Origin: Carnegiea gigantea
Lineage: Eukaryota > Streptophyta > Magnoliopsida > Caryophyllales > Cactaceae
DNA: 64,000 nucleotides
NCBI GenBank assembly: GCA_029747015.1
Contig: JAKOGI010002300.1
Span: forward strand, 15,001 to 79,000
Direction of reading: 5' to 3'
Below, piece by piece: positions 46,973 through 59,416 of the stretch. Each line of letters starts with the position of its first letter. Position 1 is the first letter of the stretch. The translations under genes and the position numbers were made by a program. The notes beneath the pieces were generated by a model. It did no database searches and was not told where the DNA came from. It was given only the letters and a program-made list of their open reading frames with translations.

Positions 46973-48359
46973 CTAAAGAATAGAATCATGATCTAAAGCA
47001 ACAGATGACACAAAAGCAGAAGATGTATTATTACTATAATACTCATTGTCCAAGTCCAAAATAAGGAAATCATCTACTAAAGATGCGTGGCCAAACAAAT
47101 TGCCACAATAAAAAATGTCTAAGCCGTCAATACTAGAAACAAACTGAAAACCTAATTTCATTAAGGAGACGTAAGACACTAAGGAACATCGGACCCCAGG
47201 AGCATAAAGAGCATCGTGAAGAAGTAACGACCTCCCTCCTCGCAAGTTAAGCCTAGAACGTCTTCTGCAGTGCCATTCCCAAGAGTTACAGTCTGCGATC
47301 CCACCGGACAAGGGTGAAATTCCACAAACCCAACTTTGTCTCGAACTACATGCTTGCTTGCTCCCGAATCTACAATCCAATTAGGAAAGGATTTAGCAAC
47401 GAATGCATGGGAACAAACAAGTAGTTTAACAATGGGAAATAGAGAAGGTACCTTAGCAGGCTCGGGACAATCCCGAGTAAAATGGCCCTTCTGGCTGCAG
47501 TTATAGCACGTCACTCGTGCCATTTTATCCATCACCTTACCCTTGGGCTTTGATTGCTTCTTTAGCAATTCCGCCTCTAGGGCCAAGTTTCTTAGAGGGA
47601 TGAAGATTCTTCCTCTTCCCTCGTCTGAACTTGTTACCCTTGGGCCTGTCCGCCCGAGCTACTAAAGCTACGGGGGGGAGCGCAAGCCTTCAGGCGCTCA
47701 TCCTCCAACTCAAGGTGTTTGGTGATGTCGGCAAAAGTCTTGATGCTCGTGTTGTGAGTCATCATGGTGATGAACGGTTTCCACCTTTCGTCTCCAGCGG
47801 GAAGTGCACGGAGCACGTTCGTCCGCTGTTCACGTTCGGAAATCTCCACACCTGCCGCCCTCAGGTCGCGTAGCATGGCTTGCAAGGTTCGCACATGCTC
47901 GGTCATGCTTCGGGTCGAGTCCATCGTGTATGTCATCCACTTAAGATGCAATGCACGAAGTCTCGTCTCCGACGTTTGACCGTACCTGAGGCGGATATTA
48001 TCCCACATCTCCTTAGCTGTGGGATAACCCTCAAACTCGCCTATAAGGTCGTTATGCATGCAGAAAAGCATAGTATAACGCGCCTTACGGTCTTTTTTGC
48101 ACTAATCTTGGTACGCAACCAAGCTGGCCTTATACTTAGCAGTCTGAGTAATGTCCTTGTCATCCTTTTTCTTAGTCAAGGGGGCAGACATTGTGGTTGT
48201 GAGGTGTTCCAACACCTCACATTCTTCCAGAAGAAACTCAATCTTCCGGCACCACATGTCATAGTTGGACCCGTCCAACCTTTCACTGGTGGTCAATTCA
48301 CCAATCATGGAGTTCTTAGAAGCCATATCTACAAGTTCGGAAAAATGAACATTAGGCAT
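46973..48359 (-). pseudogene. Copia gag-protease
   Basis: Gag starts at 48359 or a nearby Met and has LDGSNYDMWCRKIEFLLEE (UBN2/DUF4219-type). A TAG at 48102-48104 interrupts it. The second block (47634-48071) holds EMWDNIRLRYGQTSETRLRA and ISEREQRTNVLRALP. After frameshifts the CCHC knuckle follows (C27, C30, H35, C40 in the frame 47179-47586), and the protease motif WIVDSGASKHV (DSG at 73-75). A deletion near 47258 shifts the frame before LHDALYAPGVRCSL. The block ends at a TAG (46973-46975) in front of the integrase His motif. At least three frameshifts and two stops make it non-functional. Confidence 0.92.
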
Positions 48360-49745
48360 ATCTTGTACTTAATCAAAAAAAATATCTCAAGATTATAATT
48401 TATATTATATGTTCGAAAATCTCGCTAAGCTCATAATCATCACATATTCCATGAATCAAGATTTGAGATATTTTGATTATTAATAATCCATAATAAACAC
48501 ATTTTCATGGATACAATGTTAAATCACATTAACATTCCACACTTTATCATCACATAGACGTTTTAGAATTTATGCAAAACATATTTGCACAAACACAACA
48601 TAAAACACATTTATTCATGTTAAAATGAGAAAGAACTAATCTTTCATATATTAATCGAACATATAGCGATATGCGTATCAGTTTACATGCCACAATTTCA
48701 AAAGAATTTTTCTTTTACAAGTTTACATACCTGAAACCCATTCATATGTTAAAGCATTTTATCAGACATGTATAAAATGATACAATCAAATAATCATACA
48801 GCTTTTGCCCAAATAAAATAAACACATTATTATATTTTTCGAGGCTAAGCATGAGTTTAAACTACACAAGTTCTATAAAATTGGGAGCCAATTTTTAATA
48901 AGTTAAAGGGAGAGGGGGGTCGGCCCAGGCATGCTTGTCACTCCCTTCTCGAGGCTTCTCTTTCTTTGCCTCTCGCATGCCCTTTCCCCTTCTTCCTCTC
49001 TCTCTCTAAACTCCATACTTGCCGGTGCCCTGGCCTGCCGCCATGGACAGACCCAGGCGAGGCCCGGCCGGCATGGGAACCGAGCACCCAGCCTGCGCCC
49101 CTTTTCGGTTTTCTGCCCTTCGACTCTCGATTTCGGTGTGTGCCGGAAAAAAAGGCCTGGGAAGGCCCGGCCGCCATGGATTCCGAGCACCAAGCTCGGC
49201 GTCCACCGGCCTGCTGGCCTTTCCGGTCGTTTTCCGGTACTACAACCTCCAAAATCCAGCCAAATGAGGAAACCGTCGCCGCCCCCTCTCTGAAGAAACT
49301 CCTCGATCTCTCTCTCTAGTCGCCCTACGTTCAAACCACTGGGACCATCACATAGATCGGCCGGCCGTGGTCTCGTCAGTAGGTGGCACTCGCGCAACGC
49401 GCCACTCAGGCGTTGGTGCGTGCGACCCACGTGCCGCCGTGTCTGGGCGGCCGGGTGTTTTGTGCGGTCCGGGCGATAGATCGGGGTTCGTGGTGGGCAA
49501 ATCGAAGAGGAAAGAGAGAAAACGGATCTCTCTCGGCGGCGCGTGCAACCCACGCGCCACCCCTCTGGGTCGGCTATGGCGGCGGCTGATGGTACGTTTT
49601 CAAAACCACCCTCTTTTTTTTGTTCATGGGCAAGGGTCTAAATGTAAATCAAACACCCAGAGCGTAAAACAAACTACTAGGACGCATCAATTTAACAAAT
49701 AAATCAGACATGCTTTTTCATTCTAAACGGGAGCAAAATAAACTA
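48360..49745 (-). other. 5' leader of the young copia element with GC-rich insert
   Basis: Nearly 1.4 kb separates primer site and gag. The part next to gag (48360-48900) is AT-rich. About 48900-49600 is strikingly GC-rich, with GGCCGG, CCGGCC, GCCGCCATGGA and CGGCGG words and CT-rich flanks. It is open in several frames (for example 48903-49553 minus, 216 codons), but none shows a known domain. The composition is unlike the rest of the window and unlike the older copia relic, whose corresponding part is lost. It may be a captured host fragment or a lineage-specific leader. Confidence 0.6.
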
Positions 49746-49757
49746 GCTCTGATACCA
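49746..49757 (-). other. Primer-binding site (Met-initiator tRNA type)
   Basis: Minus strand TGGTATCAGAGC, one base inside the 5' LTR. Confidence 0.95.
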
Positions 49758-49758
49758 C

Positions 49759-50098
49759 TGTTAAATGAATTGGGAGATTTAGGACATACCTAAATGTGCG
49801 GAAGCGTACAGATCTTTTACCGTATTTTGCTCCACGAATGAATGTCCCGGAGGGTACCAGAGTCCCGGTTGAATACCACACCACAAACCCGACACACAGC
49901 TAAAATGTACGTTTGAGAGAGAGGGAGAACAGATGTGATTGTATTCTTGCTTGGTATGCATCTATTTTTGATCAAGGGATTAGGGGGTATTTATATGGCA
50001 CGCAGCCAAACCCATTTACTAAAAATGGCCCCCAAAATCCCTCCACTATCCCAACTAATGGGGAAGTGGCCGTTACTTTTTTTTTGACTCAATCAACA
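49759..50098 (-). repeat. 5' LTR of the young copia element
   Basis: 340 bases, partner of 42749-43087. It is followed by target copy AGATA at 50099-50103. Confidence 0.95.
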
Positions 50099-50622
50099 AG
50101 ATAAATAATCTTTTAATCATCACTTAAGGTTGTTTTTTCCTCGTTGGTTGCCAGATCGATGTCTCCGCTGACCACCATTGACAATTGGTTTAGACATGAA
50201 ATGAGTTTAGTTACTAGTTTGCTGACTAGTTTTTGGGATGACATTGCACAAAATGTATAATACTCAAAGACAAACTACACTTGTGGGCTAACTAGTGACA
50301 TATAAATTCGTCAAGCTATGTTAAGGACATAATTTTGAAAGACAGCTTATCGTGTTCATATCACTCTTTTACATATGGCTTCGATAGTACTAGGTTTTTA
50401 AGTTACTATGCATCTTGAAATTGTCAAATGCTAAAAATAACTTACTGTTGTCCTGCAATATTTCTTGTTGCTTAGAGGATTGAGCGACTAATATCAACTG
50501 CATACCAAAACACCTCAACAAATCTACTGAATAATTAATTATCAATAAGGTTAAGACATATTCTTAATAATCTTAGTTAGTCTTACTGAGACACTCCAAG
50601 ATATATGTTATTAGTGAAGCAA
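50099..50622. other. Unassigned DNA between copia and Helitron
   Basis: Continuation of the 42.4-42.7 kb host sequence. It has further short CTAGTGA and TTACTAG words and no gene. Confidence 0.4.
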
Positions 50623-51722
50623 CTAGGGTTATACCCTTGCGATGCAAGGACATAAGTGAACCTTTTTTTAAATATATTAATAACACAATAGATCGTTTTT
50701 TTTCAAATAGTAAAAATAAATTGATGTGTCAGATTATTTAATTATCAAAACTTGAGCGCTTTGCTAGAATTTTTTTTTTTTATTGTAACAACATTTTCTT
50801 CATTCTTAATTTGAAGTCACTTTTTTATTTCATTTGTCCAGTATTTCATTGTTAAACGATGTATATTTTTTGGGAAAAAAATTTATTACTAAATAGTAAT
50901 GACTATATGACATTGGGTGACTTTAATATATAGAATTGGTATTGCATTACAGAATAATTATTTTTTGAGTTACCATTGTTTCTTTTGCTTTTTTCATTAA
51001 ATTATTTTAAATTCTTTTTATATATGTACCATAATTATTTATTTACTACTGTTTAAGAATTGTCTAATATATGAGATGTCTTTTCTTTTGTGAGCAAGTT
51101 TTAGTACGTAAATGGATCAATTTTTTTATTTATCTTAATTTAATAAAAAATATATTGTCTTCTTATTAATGACTACATAAGATATTTGAAAAGTGCACGC
51201 AAGAATTTTGGTCAATTGTTGTTTTAAGTTCAATTAAATATAAATAAGCAATAAAAACGTATCAATTTTAAAAGTAGCAACGTAATTATTATTTTTTTGG
51301 GTTATTATTATTTATTTTATTTTTGCCTTTTAAATTACTTAAAATTCCTTTTGTTTTCATACTATAATTATTTATTTACTATTTTCTTGTCAAAATTCTC
51401 TAATATCTGTAACATCTACTTCTATGGGCAAACATTATGGGCCACCTCTTTAATTTATTAATGCAATGAATATTTTATTATAGTATATTAATAAATATAT
51501 AAGATATACAAAAAGTTATTTTTTAAAATAAATATAGCATTGCATCGTATAGCATTGGGAGTTGTTGTTGTTGTTGTAAATATAGCATTGCATTAGTTAA
51601 ACCATAAATGGGCATTTATGTGGCTAATTAATTCTAGTGGCATTATACGTGGCATCCTAAGTGGCATGACACATGGCGCTCATGCGTTGATTCCATCCAA
51701 CTTTTAATATATATATATATGA
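50623..51722 (-). mobile_element. Non-autonomous Helitron
   Basis: Read on the minus strand, the 5' end is TCATATATATATATATTAAAA (terminal TC at 51722-51721, preceded by host A). It is followed by a subterminal field of GCCACGT/GGCAT words (51600-51690). The 3' end has a perfect CCTTGC-ATC-GCAAGG hairpin (about 50635-50649), then about eight bases, then CTAG (50626-50623) followed by host T. Insertion between A and T without target duplication, 5' TC, 3' hairpin and CTAG are the Helitron diagnostics. The 1.1-kb interior is AT-rich with no Rep/helicase coding. Confidence 0.85.
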
Positions 51723-52705
51723 TTACTGACAATTGGAATAATTAGTGAGCACTTACTTAATCTTATTAAGCAACAATTGTATATTATTATTGAGCAATAT
51801 TCAACACATAATTCTAATAACTTATGAGCACTTGTTTATTTCGTTTACCATATTTGGGTATTTTAAATAGTAAATACATTTCTCTTATTCTTGCTAGATC
51901 AAAGACTAAAATTACTTGCATGTGCAAATCAAATAACTTGGGTAGTAATCAAAGACATTTCTGATGATACAGTATCTAAAATCATCCATATAAACACAGA
52001 GGTAACTTTATAATGTTAAATGATAACTGTCCTTCACATATACTTTTCGCATTGTTCGGACAAAGTGCAAATGGTATCAAATTCAAAATCAAAAGTCCAA
52101 ATAAGGCCAAAATCTTAGCAATTTTATCTTCCATATTCAATTCAAGTACAAATATCAAGACCACCATTCAATTAGTACAATCCTAGAAAAAGATGACAAA
52201 AATAAATACCAAGACTTGATGGAATAAATCAAAGTGGTCATGCATTAAACAGCGAAGATCAACTTAGCCGCAACTTCTGTGGTGGCAAGGGAGGAGCTAG
52301 GACAGTGCACAGAAACTCGAGAGGAGCAGTAGGCAGGCAGCTAAACTTTAGCTAGATTGGGAAGGCGGGAAGCACAACGAGAAAAAATATGAAAGCTTGA
52401 ACGAGATGGAGGAGAAACTTAAGGGCCTTCCATGGAGGAAGGTTTTTTCCCCCTCTACTCAGCAGCTTCAAGAAGAGAGAGATAAAGGGAGAGAAATAAA
52501 GACTTAAGAAGGTAGGACAGAGAGCACACGTGCTTACGCTTTTGGTTTTATTATATCTCGGGTATGAAAAGTCATAAAATACCCAAAAAGACCCTATAAG
52601 TTCTCAATTTTTTTGAAAAAATGGAGAACAGAACCGGGATTGAGGATCAAATTAGCCCCATTCCTGCTTAAGGATCAGGTTTGCCTCCTTGTACTCCGCC
52701 CTATT
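51723..52705. other. Unassigned DNA, CT-rich leader-like on the minus strand
   Basis: The minus strand of 52430-52560 is rich in CTCTCT and resembles a plant 5' untranslated leader or LTR R-U5 region. The nearby frame 51982-52167 (minus, 61 codons with a hydrophobic middle) has no recognisable family. No gene can be supported. Confidence 0.35.
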
Positions 52706-55700
52706 TGTAATGCCCCAACTCCTAATCATATAATTATCCTTAATTAATTTATCATTAATGACCAATAAGGTGGAGAATGTTCGATTATGATGTTACTGTC
52801 ATCTTATAAAGGATAAGGCCTATCTAATTAATATGTTCAATGCCAACGTGATAACATCACGTAGTACACAACTGCACATGCTTGATCCCCAACAGCATAT
52901 CAATAAGCCAGCTCTATGCTCGCAGGCGGCTCACGACTTAGAAAGCTATCAATGTGAACTTCGTTAATCCCTATTGAGTAATTCCTCATTTCACTTGCGT
53001 TGCGCAATGCATAACTTTTTAAATGCCCAACCTAAAACACAAAATGTTCGAATAGTGAGCTAAGGCTCAGTACATTCACCTCCATACTGTAAAGAATAAA
53101 GTTCATTTTTCAGTGAGCGGTCGCATTCCAATTTATTTTAGTTCAAAATCAGGAAGACCAAAAATGATATTAAAACTATTGCTAGTTATTATCTGCAAAT
53201 AAAACTCAAACTGATGAGCCCATATATATACTGTCATCATCTAATAGGTGTACGCCTTCGAGGTCGATCGAATAGCCTAACCTGAGCCTGCATGGGTAAA
53301 CTAGAGGGCGTAAGTCTTGATAATTATTAACTGATTGGATCCATTTCATTATATGTAAAGCAATGCTTGAAAATGATTCATTAAATAATTATCTATTATA
53401 AGACTTTGATATTTATGAAAATATGTAAACTTTTGAAGAGCACAAGTAGTAAATATACTTAAATCCTTTAAAGCTCTCTACATTTTTGAAAAATCTTATA
53501 TTAGGCTCCATAACGACGAAAGTGGTCTCGCTCATACTCCAAATAAGTTCTTTTTTATTATTAGTAAAGTATAAGTAGTGTTTATTATCGCAATTTGTGT
53601 ATAGAATCCATAATCTTACGTGGCGCATCCTTTACTACGTCTCACCATTAGCTCACTTAAACAACAATTAGATCTTCATTTTCCCAGTGACCACTGATTC
53701 ATGAAATTCACTATGCTATGTTCCCTCCTTTATACTAGCGTTATTAGTATTATTATTATTGTTATTGCTATTACCATTATTATTGTTGTTGTTGTTGTTG
53801 TTTATACTTTTATAATTTAAGAGCTTGTCAGCAAAATGGGTTTAATCTATGAATATCCAATTCATAAGCACCCTTGTTCGCAATGACATGTACATATTCC
53901 TAGAACCAAATCGAAGTGATCTTGTTTACAAAATCTCAACTAACTGGGATTATCCTTTTGTTTGGGTTGAGTAACTATAGATACACCATTCGTATTCACT
54001 TAGGCATGAATCAAGTCTCATTTATCCCTTATAGGTTACACTAACACTTAACTCATTATTATTGCTAATGTTAACCACTAACTTTACCTCCCTGATTAAT
54101 TCACAAAATCAAGCTCCACGATCGCTTTGAATCATTATTATGATACATATTTCATATTAAAACACCATCCAATTTTTCCTAAATGTACTGTCCAACATTC
54201 ATATTAAACTAACAAATTTTAGAAATCCCAAAATTTAACTTCTTCCCTCTTTCCTCCATCTTCAACCTGAGCCCCTTTCATGGCAACCATCCAACACCAT
54301 ACATACAACTGTTACTTCTCTTCAAAATTCAACTCAATTTAACTCATATGAACTCAATTCCACAACACACACCCAAAATCAATCTTTCATGGATACCCAC
54401 AAGCAAGAAGCCATCCAACCCACAAAATCATCATAATAACTTTAAATTCACTCAAATTAGCACCAATATAATTAGAACAGATGTATTTACTAACTAAATC
54501 AAAGAAAGAGAGTGGAAACAAATTAAAGAGAATTTGGTTTTCACCTTCTAACCACCATCAAAACAAGACAAAGAGAAATGAATAAGTGGTGGCGGTCGTT
54601 GGGCGGCGTCCGGGGCTAGCGGCGCACTACTAAAAATTTAACTTATTCCGGCGGAATATTTCGACGGAAAATTGGTCCGTCCGAATCTGCAACGGAATTT
54701 CGACAGATTTAGAAAAATTTGCTGCAATACTGACGGATTTTCTGACGGACCTATTTTCTGACGGAATTCTGACGGAATCCGACGGAACTTCTGATGGAAT
54801 TTCCGCCGAAAAACATTAAAAAATTCAAAAATTTCAAAATTTAAAATTTTGAATTTTTTTGAATTTTTCGACGGAATTCGGAATATTCTGTCGGAAAATA
54901 AAAAAATTCAAAATTTTTTGCACTGAGTTGATTGGAGGGAAAATTCAAAATTTTTGAATATTTCGACGGAAAATCCGTCCGAGTTTCGACGGCATATTTC
55001 GTCGAACATTCTCTTATAAAACTTGCTCTTCGCTTCATTTTTTCGTTACTCATTTCGTAAAATAGAGAGAGATAGAAAGAGAGAGGGAGCACCGTCACTT
55101 GCCATCGCCCCACTACCGGTTGCCGCCATCACCTCCTCTCGCCATTATTCGTCGTTGACTTTTTGATAAGGTTTTCTCATGTGTAATTTGTATAAATTTA
55201 TTATTAATTAAATATATACGTTGAATTTAATACTTTATATAATTGGTTTGCATGTAACTATGCAAATTTAATAGTTTGTATAGTTAGTGTTTTATATTGA
55301 TGTTAGTTTGTTAGGATGATAATTTACTCTTAATTTTGTACTTTGTTGTTAAAGAATATAATTTTTAATTAATGAAGCATAATTTAATGCTAATATCAAT
55401 TTAACATCAATGACGAGAATTTGTTGTGTACTAGATATATTAAAAAATATTTCTATGGTTCGATACTATATTTTTTACTTTTTAAATAAATTTTAAAAAT
55501 TCCGACGGAATCTAGGAAAAAAAAATTTTTGAACTTTTTTCGCGAGTTTTTGGTTGCATCCTGTGGATGAGTCCGTCGGCCGCCCAATTCTGTCGGAAAA
55601 GCAGTCCAATAGACTTGTTATTTCCGTCGGAACGCCTTCTCAACTCTCTTTATTCCGACGGACGCAGCCGGCCGAAATTTCCGTCGGAAAACTCTTGCCT

Positions 55701-56336
55701 TTTCCCTCGGAAAATCCGTCGGAAAAGTTGATTTTTTAGTAGTGAAACGGCGGTGTAGTGGGCGGCGAACGGCAGTGCAAGGTGGGTCAGGGTGTCGGGC
55801 AAAGTGGGGTTAGGGAGGGGTCTGTGCACAGTGAGGGAAGAAGGAGACATGATTGGGTTAAAACACAAAAGGGGGGTGGTGTTTGAAGTCGGTGGAAAGG
55901 GCGATGTGTTTGGTTATAATTTATTTTTTATAAAAAAATTCCTTTTTATTCTTATCTTATTTTTCCACCCTTTTTACTTAAAAATAAATCTCTCTTTTAT
56001 TTTGCAAATGTACATGGCCACCTTTAGTAATCTCATTAATTTTGAAGAGAAAATTATCAATTCCACTTACACTTTGTAATATATGTCTTTATACTTATTT
56101 ATTTACTAGTTTATTCACACTATTGCTTGATTTACATAGCACAGTAAGTAAATCATAATAATTAATCCTAATTATTATCTTCCATGAAGTATTACTGAAA
56201 CTTTTCTCAAGGCCACCTTGTCGCTTCAGCATAAAATTGTATAAAAATTCCAAATGACGAATTAAAATGCGGCACTCAACTCTTTAAATCGAAACTAACT
56301 AAAGTAATTAACATGGGTTAGGTTTGGGCTATTATA
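52706..56336 (-). repeat. Gypsy 3' LTR (family G), split by a CACTA element
   Basis: Starts TGTAATGCCCCAACTCCTAA (complement of the usual GGAGTTGGGG...TTACA end) and ends GGGCTATTATA at 56336, next to a minus-strand polypurine tract. Homologous to 39152-41325 (same orientation) and 59417-62659 (opposite). Without the CACTA insertion (54625-55744) it is about 2.5 kb. The internal pol tail lies on its right, so it is the 3' LTR of a minus-strand element. Confidence 0.75.
54625..55744. mobile_element. Non-autonomous CACTA-type element
   Basis: The ends are CACTACTAAAAAT and TTTTTTAGTAGTG, exact inverted repeats over at least 12 bases. Both subterminal zones (54640-54990 and 55500-55735) are packed with TTCCGTCGGAA, TTCCGACGGA and GACGGAA words in both orientations, the CACTA subterminal pattern. 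The interior has a short CT/GC-rich leader-like stretch (55070-55160) and no transposase. Flanking trinucleotides GCG and AAA do not match, so the expected 3-bp target duplication is absent or mutated. Confidence 0.88.
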
Positions 56337-56640
56337 TCCTTCCCCTCTTAGAATAAGTTTCATCCTCAAAACTTTGAGGTTTGAAAAGTGTGCTTGATTT
56401 ACCTCAGAATAGGTAGGGATTTTTGTTTCTCCTTTCTTTTTTGGTTTTCTAGGGGCATGATGAGTCCATAGAACTTTAATCAGAGGTATGCCTTTACTGC
56501 AGAGCTGTTTGATGCTGGGATCTAGTATTTATACAAAAGACACTCTTCATAAGCCAAGTTTTCAGCGATTTCCATGAGTTATGCCATGTTGTTATGATCT
56601 GGGTCTAGAGCACATTTCAAGGCAGTGAAATGTGAGAATA
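56337..56640 (-). pseudogene. Gypsy pol C-terminal relic (family G)
   Basis: The minus strand reads VVFSHFTALKCALDPDHNN, then EIAENLAYEECLLYKY, then in shifted frames LKFYGLIMPLENQ, and ends AAGTTTTGAGGATGAAACTT with an AGAGGGGAAGGAT polypurine tract against the LTR. The order equals the pol tail at 37643-38300. Heavily mutated, with stops throughout. Confidence 0.65.
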
Positions 56641-59416
56641 CTACACCCATGCTTCAGTTATATTAATAAAGTCAAACTATAAGCCACTAGGTTTAACTTT
56701 TAGTGATTTCATAGGACTCAATGTACTTGCACATCCTACTGTCTTTAATGGTAATATTTCACCCTTTATTGGGATCTCTAATAGTCTTCTCCTTTACCGA
56801 TGTAGTCCTAATACTTACTTTTTCTCTATTGTTATTTGAATTGACTCTGGTCCTTTAATCAATGTTTTATGTAACTTACTCATCACAACTAGGTGTCATT
56901 TGGCTTTCTACTCTTATTAAAAGAGTCCTCCTTTTGCATTCCTAATTGTATTATAAGCCCACGGAGGACCCACTTATCAACAATGTTATGAGACTCAATC
57001 TTATCTTGAGACTTGAGTCTATAGAGCCTTTTGGGCTAATAATGAAGGGACGTCTCAGGTTATATTTTACAGCTTTAGCTTGCTTATTTACATGACTTCC
57101 CTTATAAAACTAGTTAGAGATGTGCTAGTATGGTAGTTAAGTGAGTCATCACTCATAATAGAAATAAACAGCACAGCCAGAGCTAATTGATGAAGGAAAG
57201 ATTATCATGGGATGGCTAGATTAGGGAGAGCTATGGGAGTATTGTGAATTCAAACATAGAAGATCAGAAGAATAACGATTCACATATGTAGATCACAAAG
57301 GAATTTACTGATAAAGATGAATGTTCCATGCCATCTCGAACAGGACATGTGATTAGAAAGACGAATAGTAAATTAAGTCGTGCTTTTGTAAAGAGAGAGT
57401 ATTTGAGAAATCAAAACAAGAAGGCAAGATTATTCAATTACTTCATGCTACTTCTCATAAAGGTTCTCATCCCTCAAGTAAGCTATTGGAACCATCATAT
57501 AGCTAGAAATTATTGAGAATATTTTAGCCATGTGGTGCAAAAGGGTGGACTGTTCATATAATCCCATACTAAAGGTGTGGTTAAATGTTGAAATCATAGA
57601 TGTGGTACTGATATTATAAAGAAGGGAATGATCATGACGTCCAATATAGAGCATGTAGATGACGGCCAATGGAAGGTTTGAAGGATGGAGTTGAAGCCAT
57701 CTAAGAACAGGATGGCGCTTCGATTACACTAGAATTTAGCAATTAAATTGCAGTCAGAATAACAACAATTGAGTTTCAACATGGCATCCTTTCCAGCAAA
57801 AACCCTTATCTTAAGCACCATAGATTGACTTACATAGCAACACCTTAAATTTGGTATGTAACAAGTTTGTCGAAATATGATTATATTTACATGAAGCAAG
57901 TTCAAGTAAGGTGATGAGATGAATATCGAAGAATTCAGATCATTTGTAGGGCAGAGTTTAGAAGTCAGAAGAATGGTGGTATCGCAATGATCACCCATTC
58001 ACCCACATTTATAGAAACTGCATTGCATATTTCATTCGAAACAAGCGGTACATGCCAATGACTCCGAATGACAAGGTGCGAGCTATGTGTATAAATGTCC
58101 TTTCAACAAAATAGAAAAAGAGATCATGAAGACTGAAAGTTTCCAAATGTCGACCGTTATTTAAAGATCGATTAAGAATGTATTTTGTAGTAAACGACAA
58201 GATTCAAAGGTATGGTTAGTCATGCTAGATAGAAGATGCTCTCGAGGATCCACAAAACTCGAAATCTTTGGAATGAAAAGGGGTAAACTAAATAACATTG
58301 TAAAGAAGCTAATTTTGGAGATAAGGTATGTTAGCTAAATATGGAAAATGTTAAAAGGAAAAAAAGAAACTTCAATACAAAAGGCAAGCTCTAACTACCA
58401 AAGTTGAGATGTTGTTTAAGGCCTATTAAGCAAATGGTTTAGATAATTAAAAAAAAACAATACAACATTAAAGAAATGAAGCTAATGAACAAATCAAGAT
58501 GACCAAGGAAGAAATAAGTCAATGAATAAAAGCAGCGAGAATATTGCTGATGCAAATTATTTTTAAAAATTTTTTAATTGATTTTTTTAATTAATGAACG
58601 CATTACTGATTACGAAATGAAGGTTAATGAAAATGGTATGAAAAGGCAAGTTCAACAAAAATAACAATAAGCATAATAATTGAAAAATGGAGGTAATAAG
58701 AATTAAGTGGTTGCAAACATTAGTTACAGAGGGGAAAGAACATTTGATATTAATTTGAAAGCCCAATGAACAGCAAAATAAATAGTCTACATGATGATAA
58801 AATAGGTGAGATGGATCTAACATTGCTATTACAAAGAATAATACTTACAAGGTATTGACCTAAGATTGGAGTACAACATTATCTATTTGCATTAAAATGA
58901 CTGCAGGTTACAATATTCAAATGAATACAGGTCGATAGGAGTTGATGTGATGATGATACTATTCTTTCTTCCCTTCAACTTATGGTAAGAATCGAAAGTA
59001 GAAATTGGTTCAATTACATGTAGTGAAACTTCTCGAAAGGTTGTCTTTCAATAGGTATGAAAGAGTTCACATGTAGGTTTTCTGACCACAAAAAGAAATG
59101 GTCACAATGGTTATGAATTTATTTACAAGAGTTAGAAGAACAAACTATAAGATTAATTTTTTTGGTCCCTGGGTTGAATGGGTCATAAGAGTACTTGAGC
59201 GAATAGCAGTAATGTGGAAAACAATCTAGTCTTACATTCAAAGGGCAGTCAAAGACAATTAAGTGGTGCTCATAGGAACATATGGTGGGAAACTCTAAAA
59301 AGATCAAAGAAAGGGGTGAACGTATTACAAAAGGAAGTAAACTTTGTTTACTGGCTTGCTTATTTGACCATTCTCCAAGATGTAGGAAAATAATTATTGG
59401 ATAAATGTAACAGATT
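56641..59416. other. Unassigned DNA, probably decayed retroelement interior
   Basis: No reverse transcriptase, integrase or gag motif could be read on either strand. The purine-rich plus-strand texture at 57150-59400 resembles 62700-64000, suggesting non-coding interior of family G or a related large element. Confidence 0.4.

Larger units (their letters stand above)
42749..50098 (-). mobile_element. Young full-length Ty1/copia retrotransposon
   Basis: Near-identical LTRs (42749-43087 and 49759-50098; about six substitutions and one T-run indel in 339 bases) start TGTTAAATGAATTGG on the plus strand and end CAATCAACA. A perfect 5-bp target duplication AGATA flanks the element (42744-42748 and 50099-50103). 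A Met-tRNA primer site TGGTATCAGAGC on the minus strand lies at 49746-49757, and the polypurine tract GAGTGGGAGA at 43088-43097. Order on the minus strand is leader, gag with zinc knuckle, protease, integrase, reverse transcriptase, RNase H. The coding region has stops and frameshifts despite the young LTRs. Confidence 0.96.

Noticed and set aside
48903..49553. 216-codon Arg/Pro/Gly-rich frame and its overlapping frames
   Set aside because: GC-rich DNA has few stops, and several overlapping frames on both strands are equally open. Kept only as a composition anomaly.
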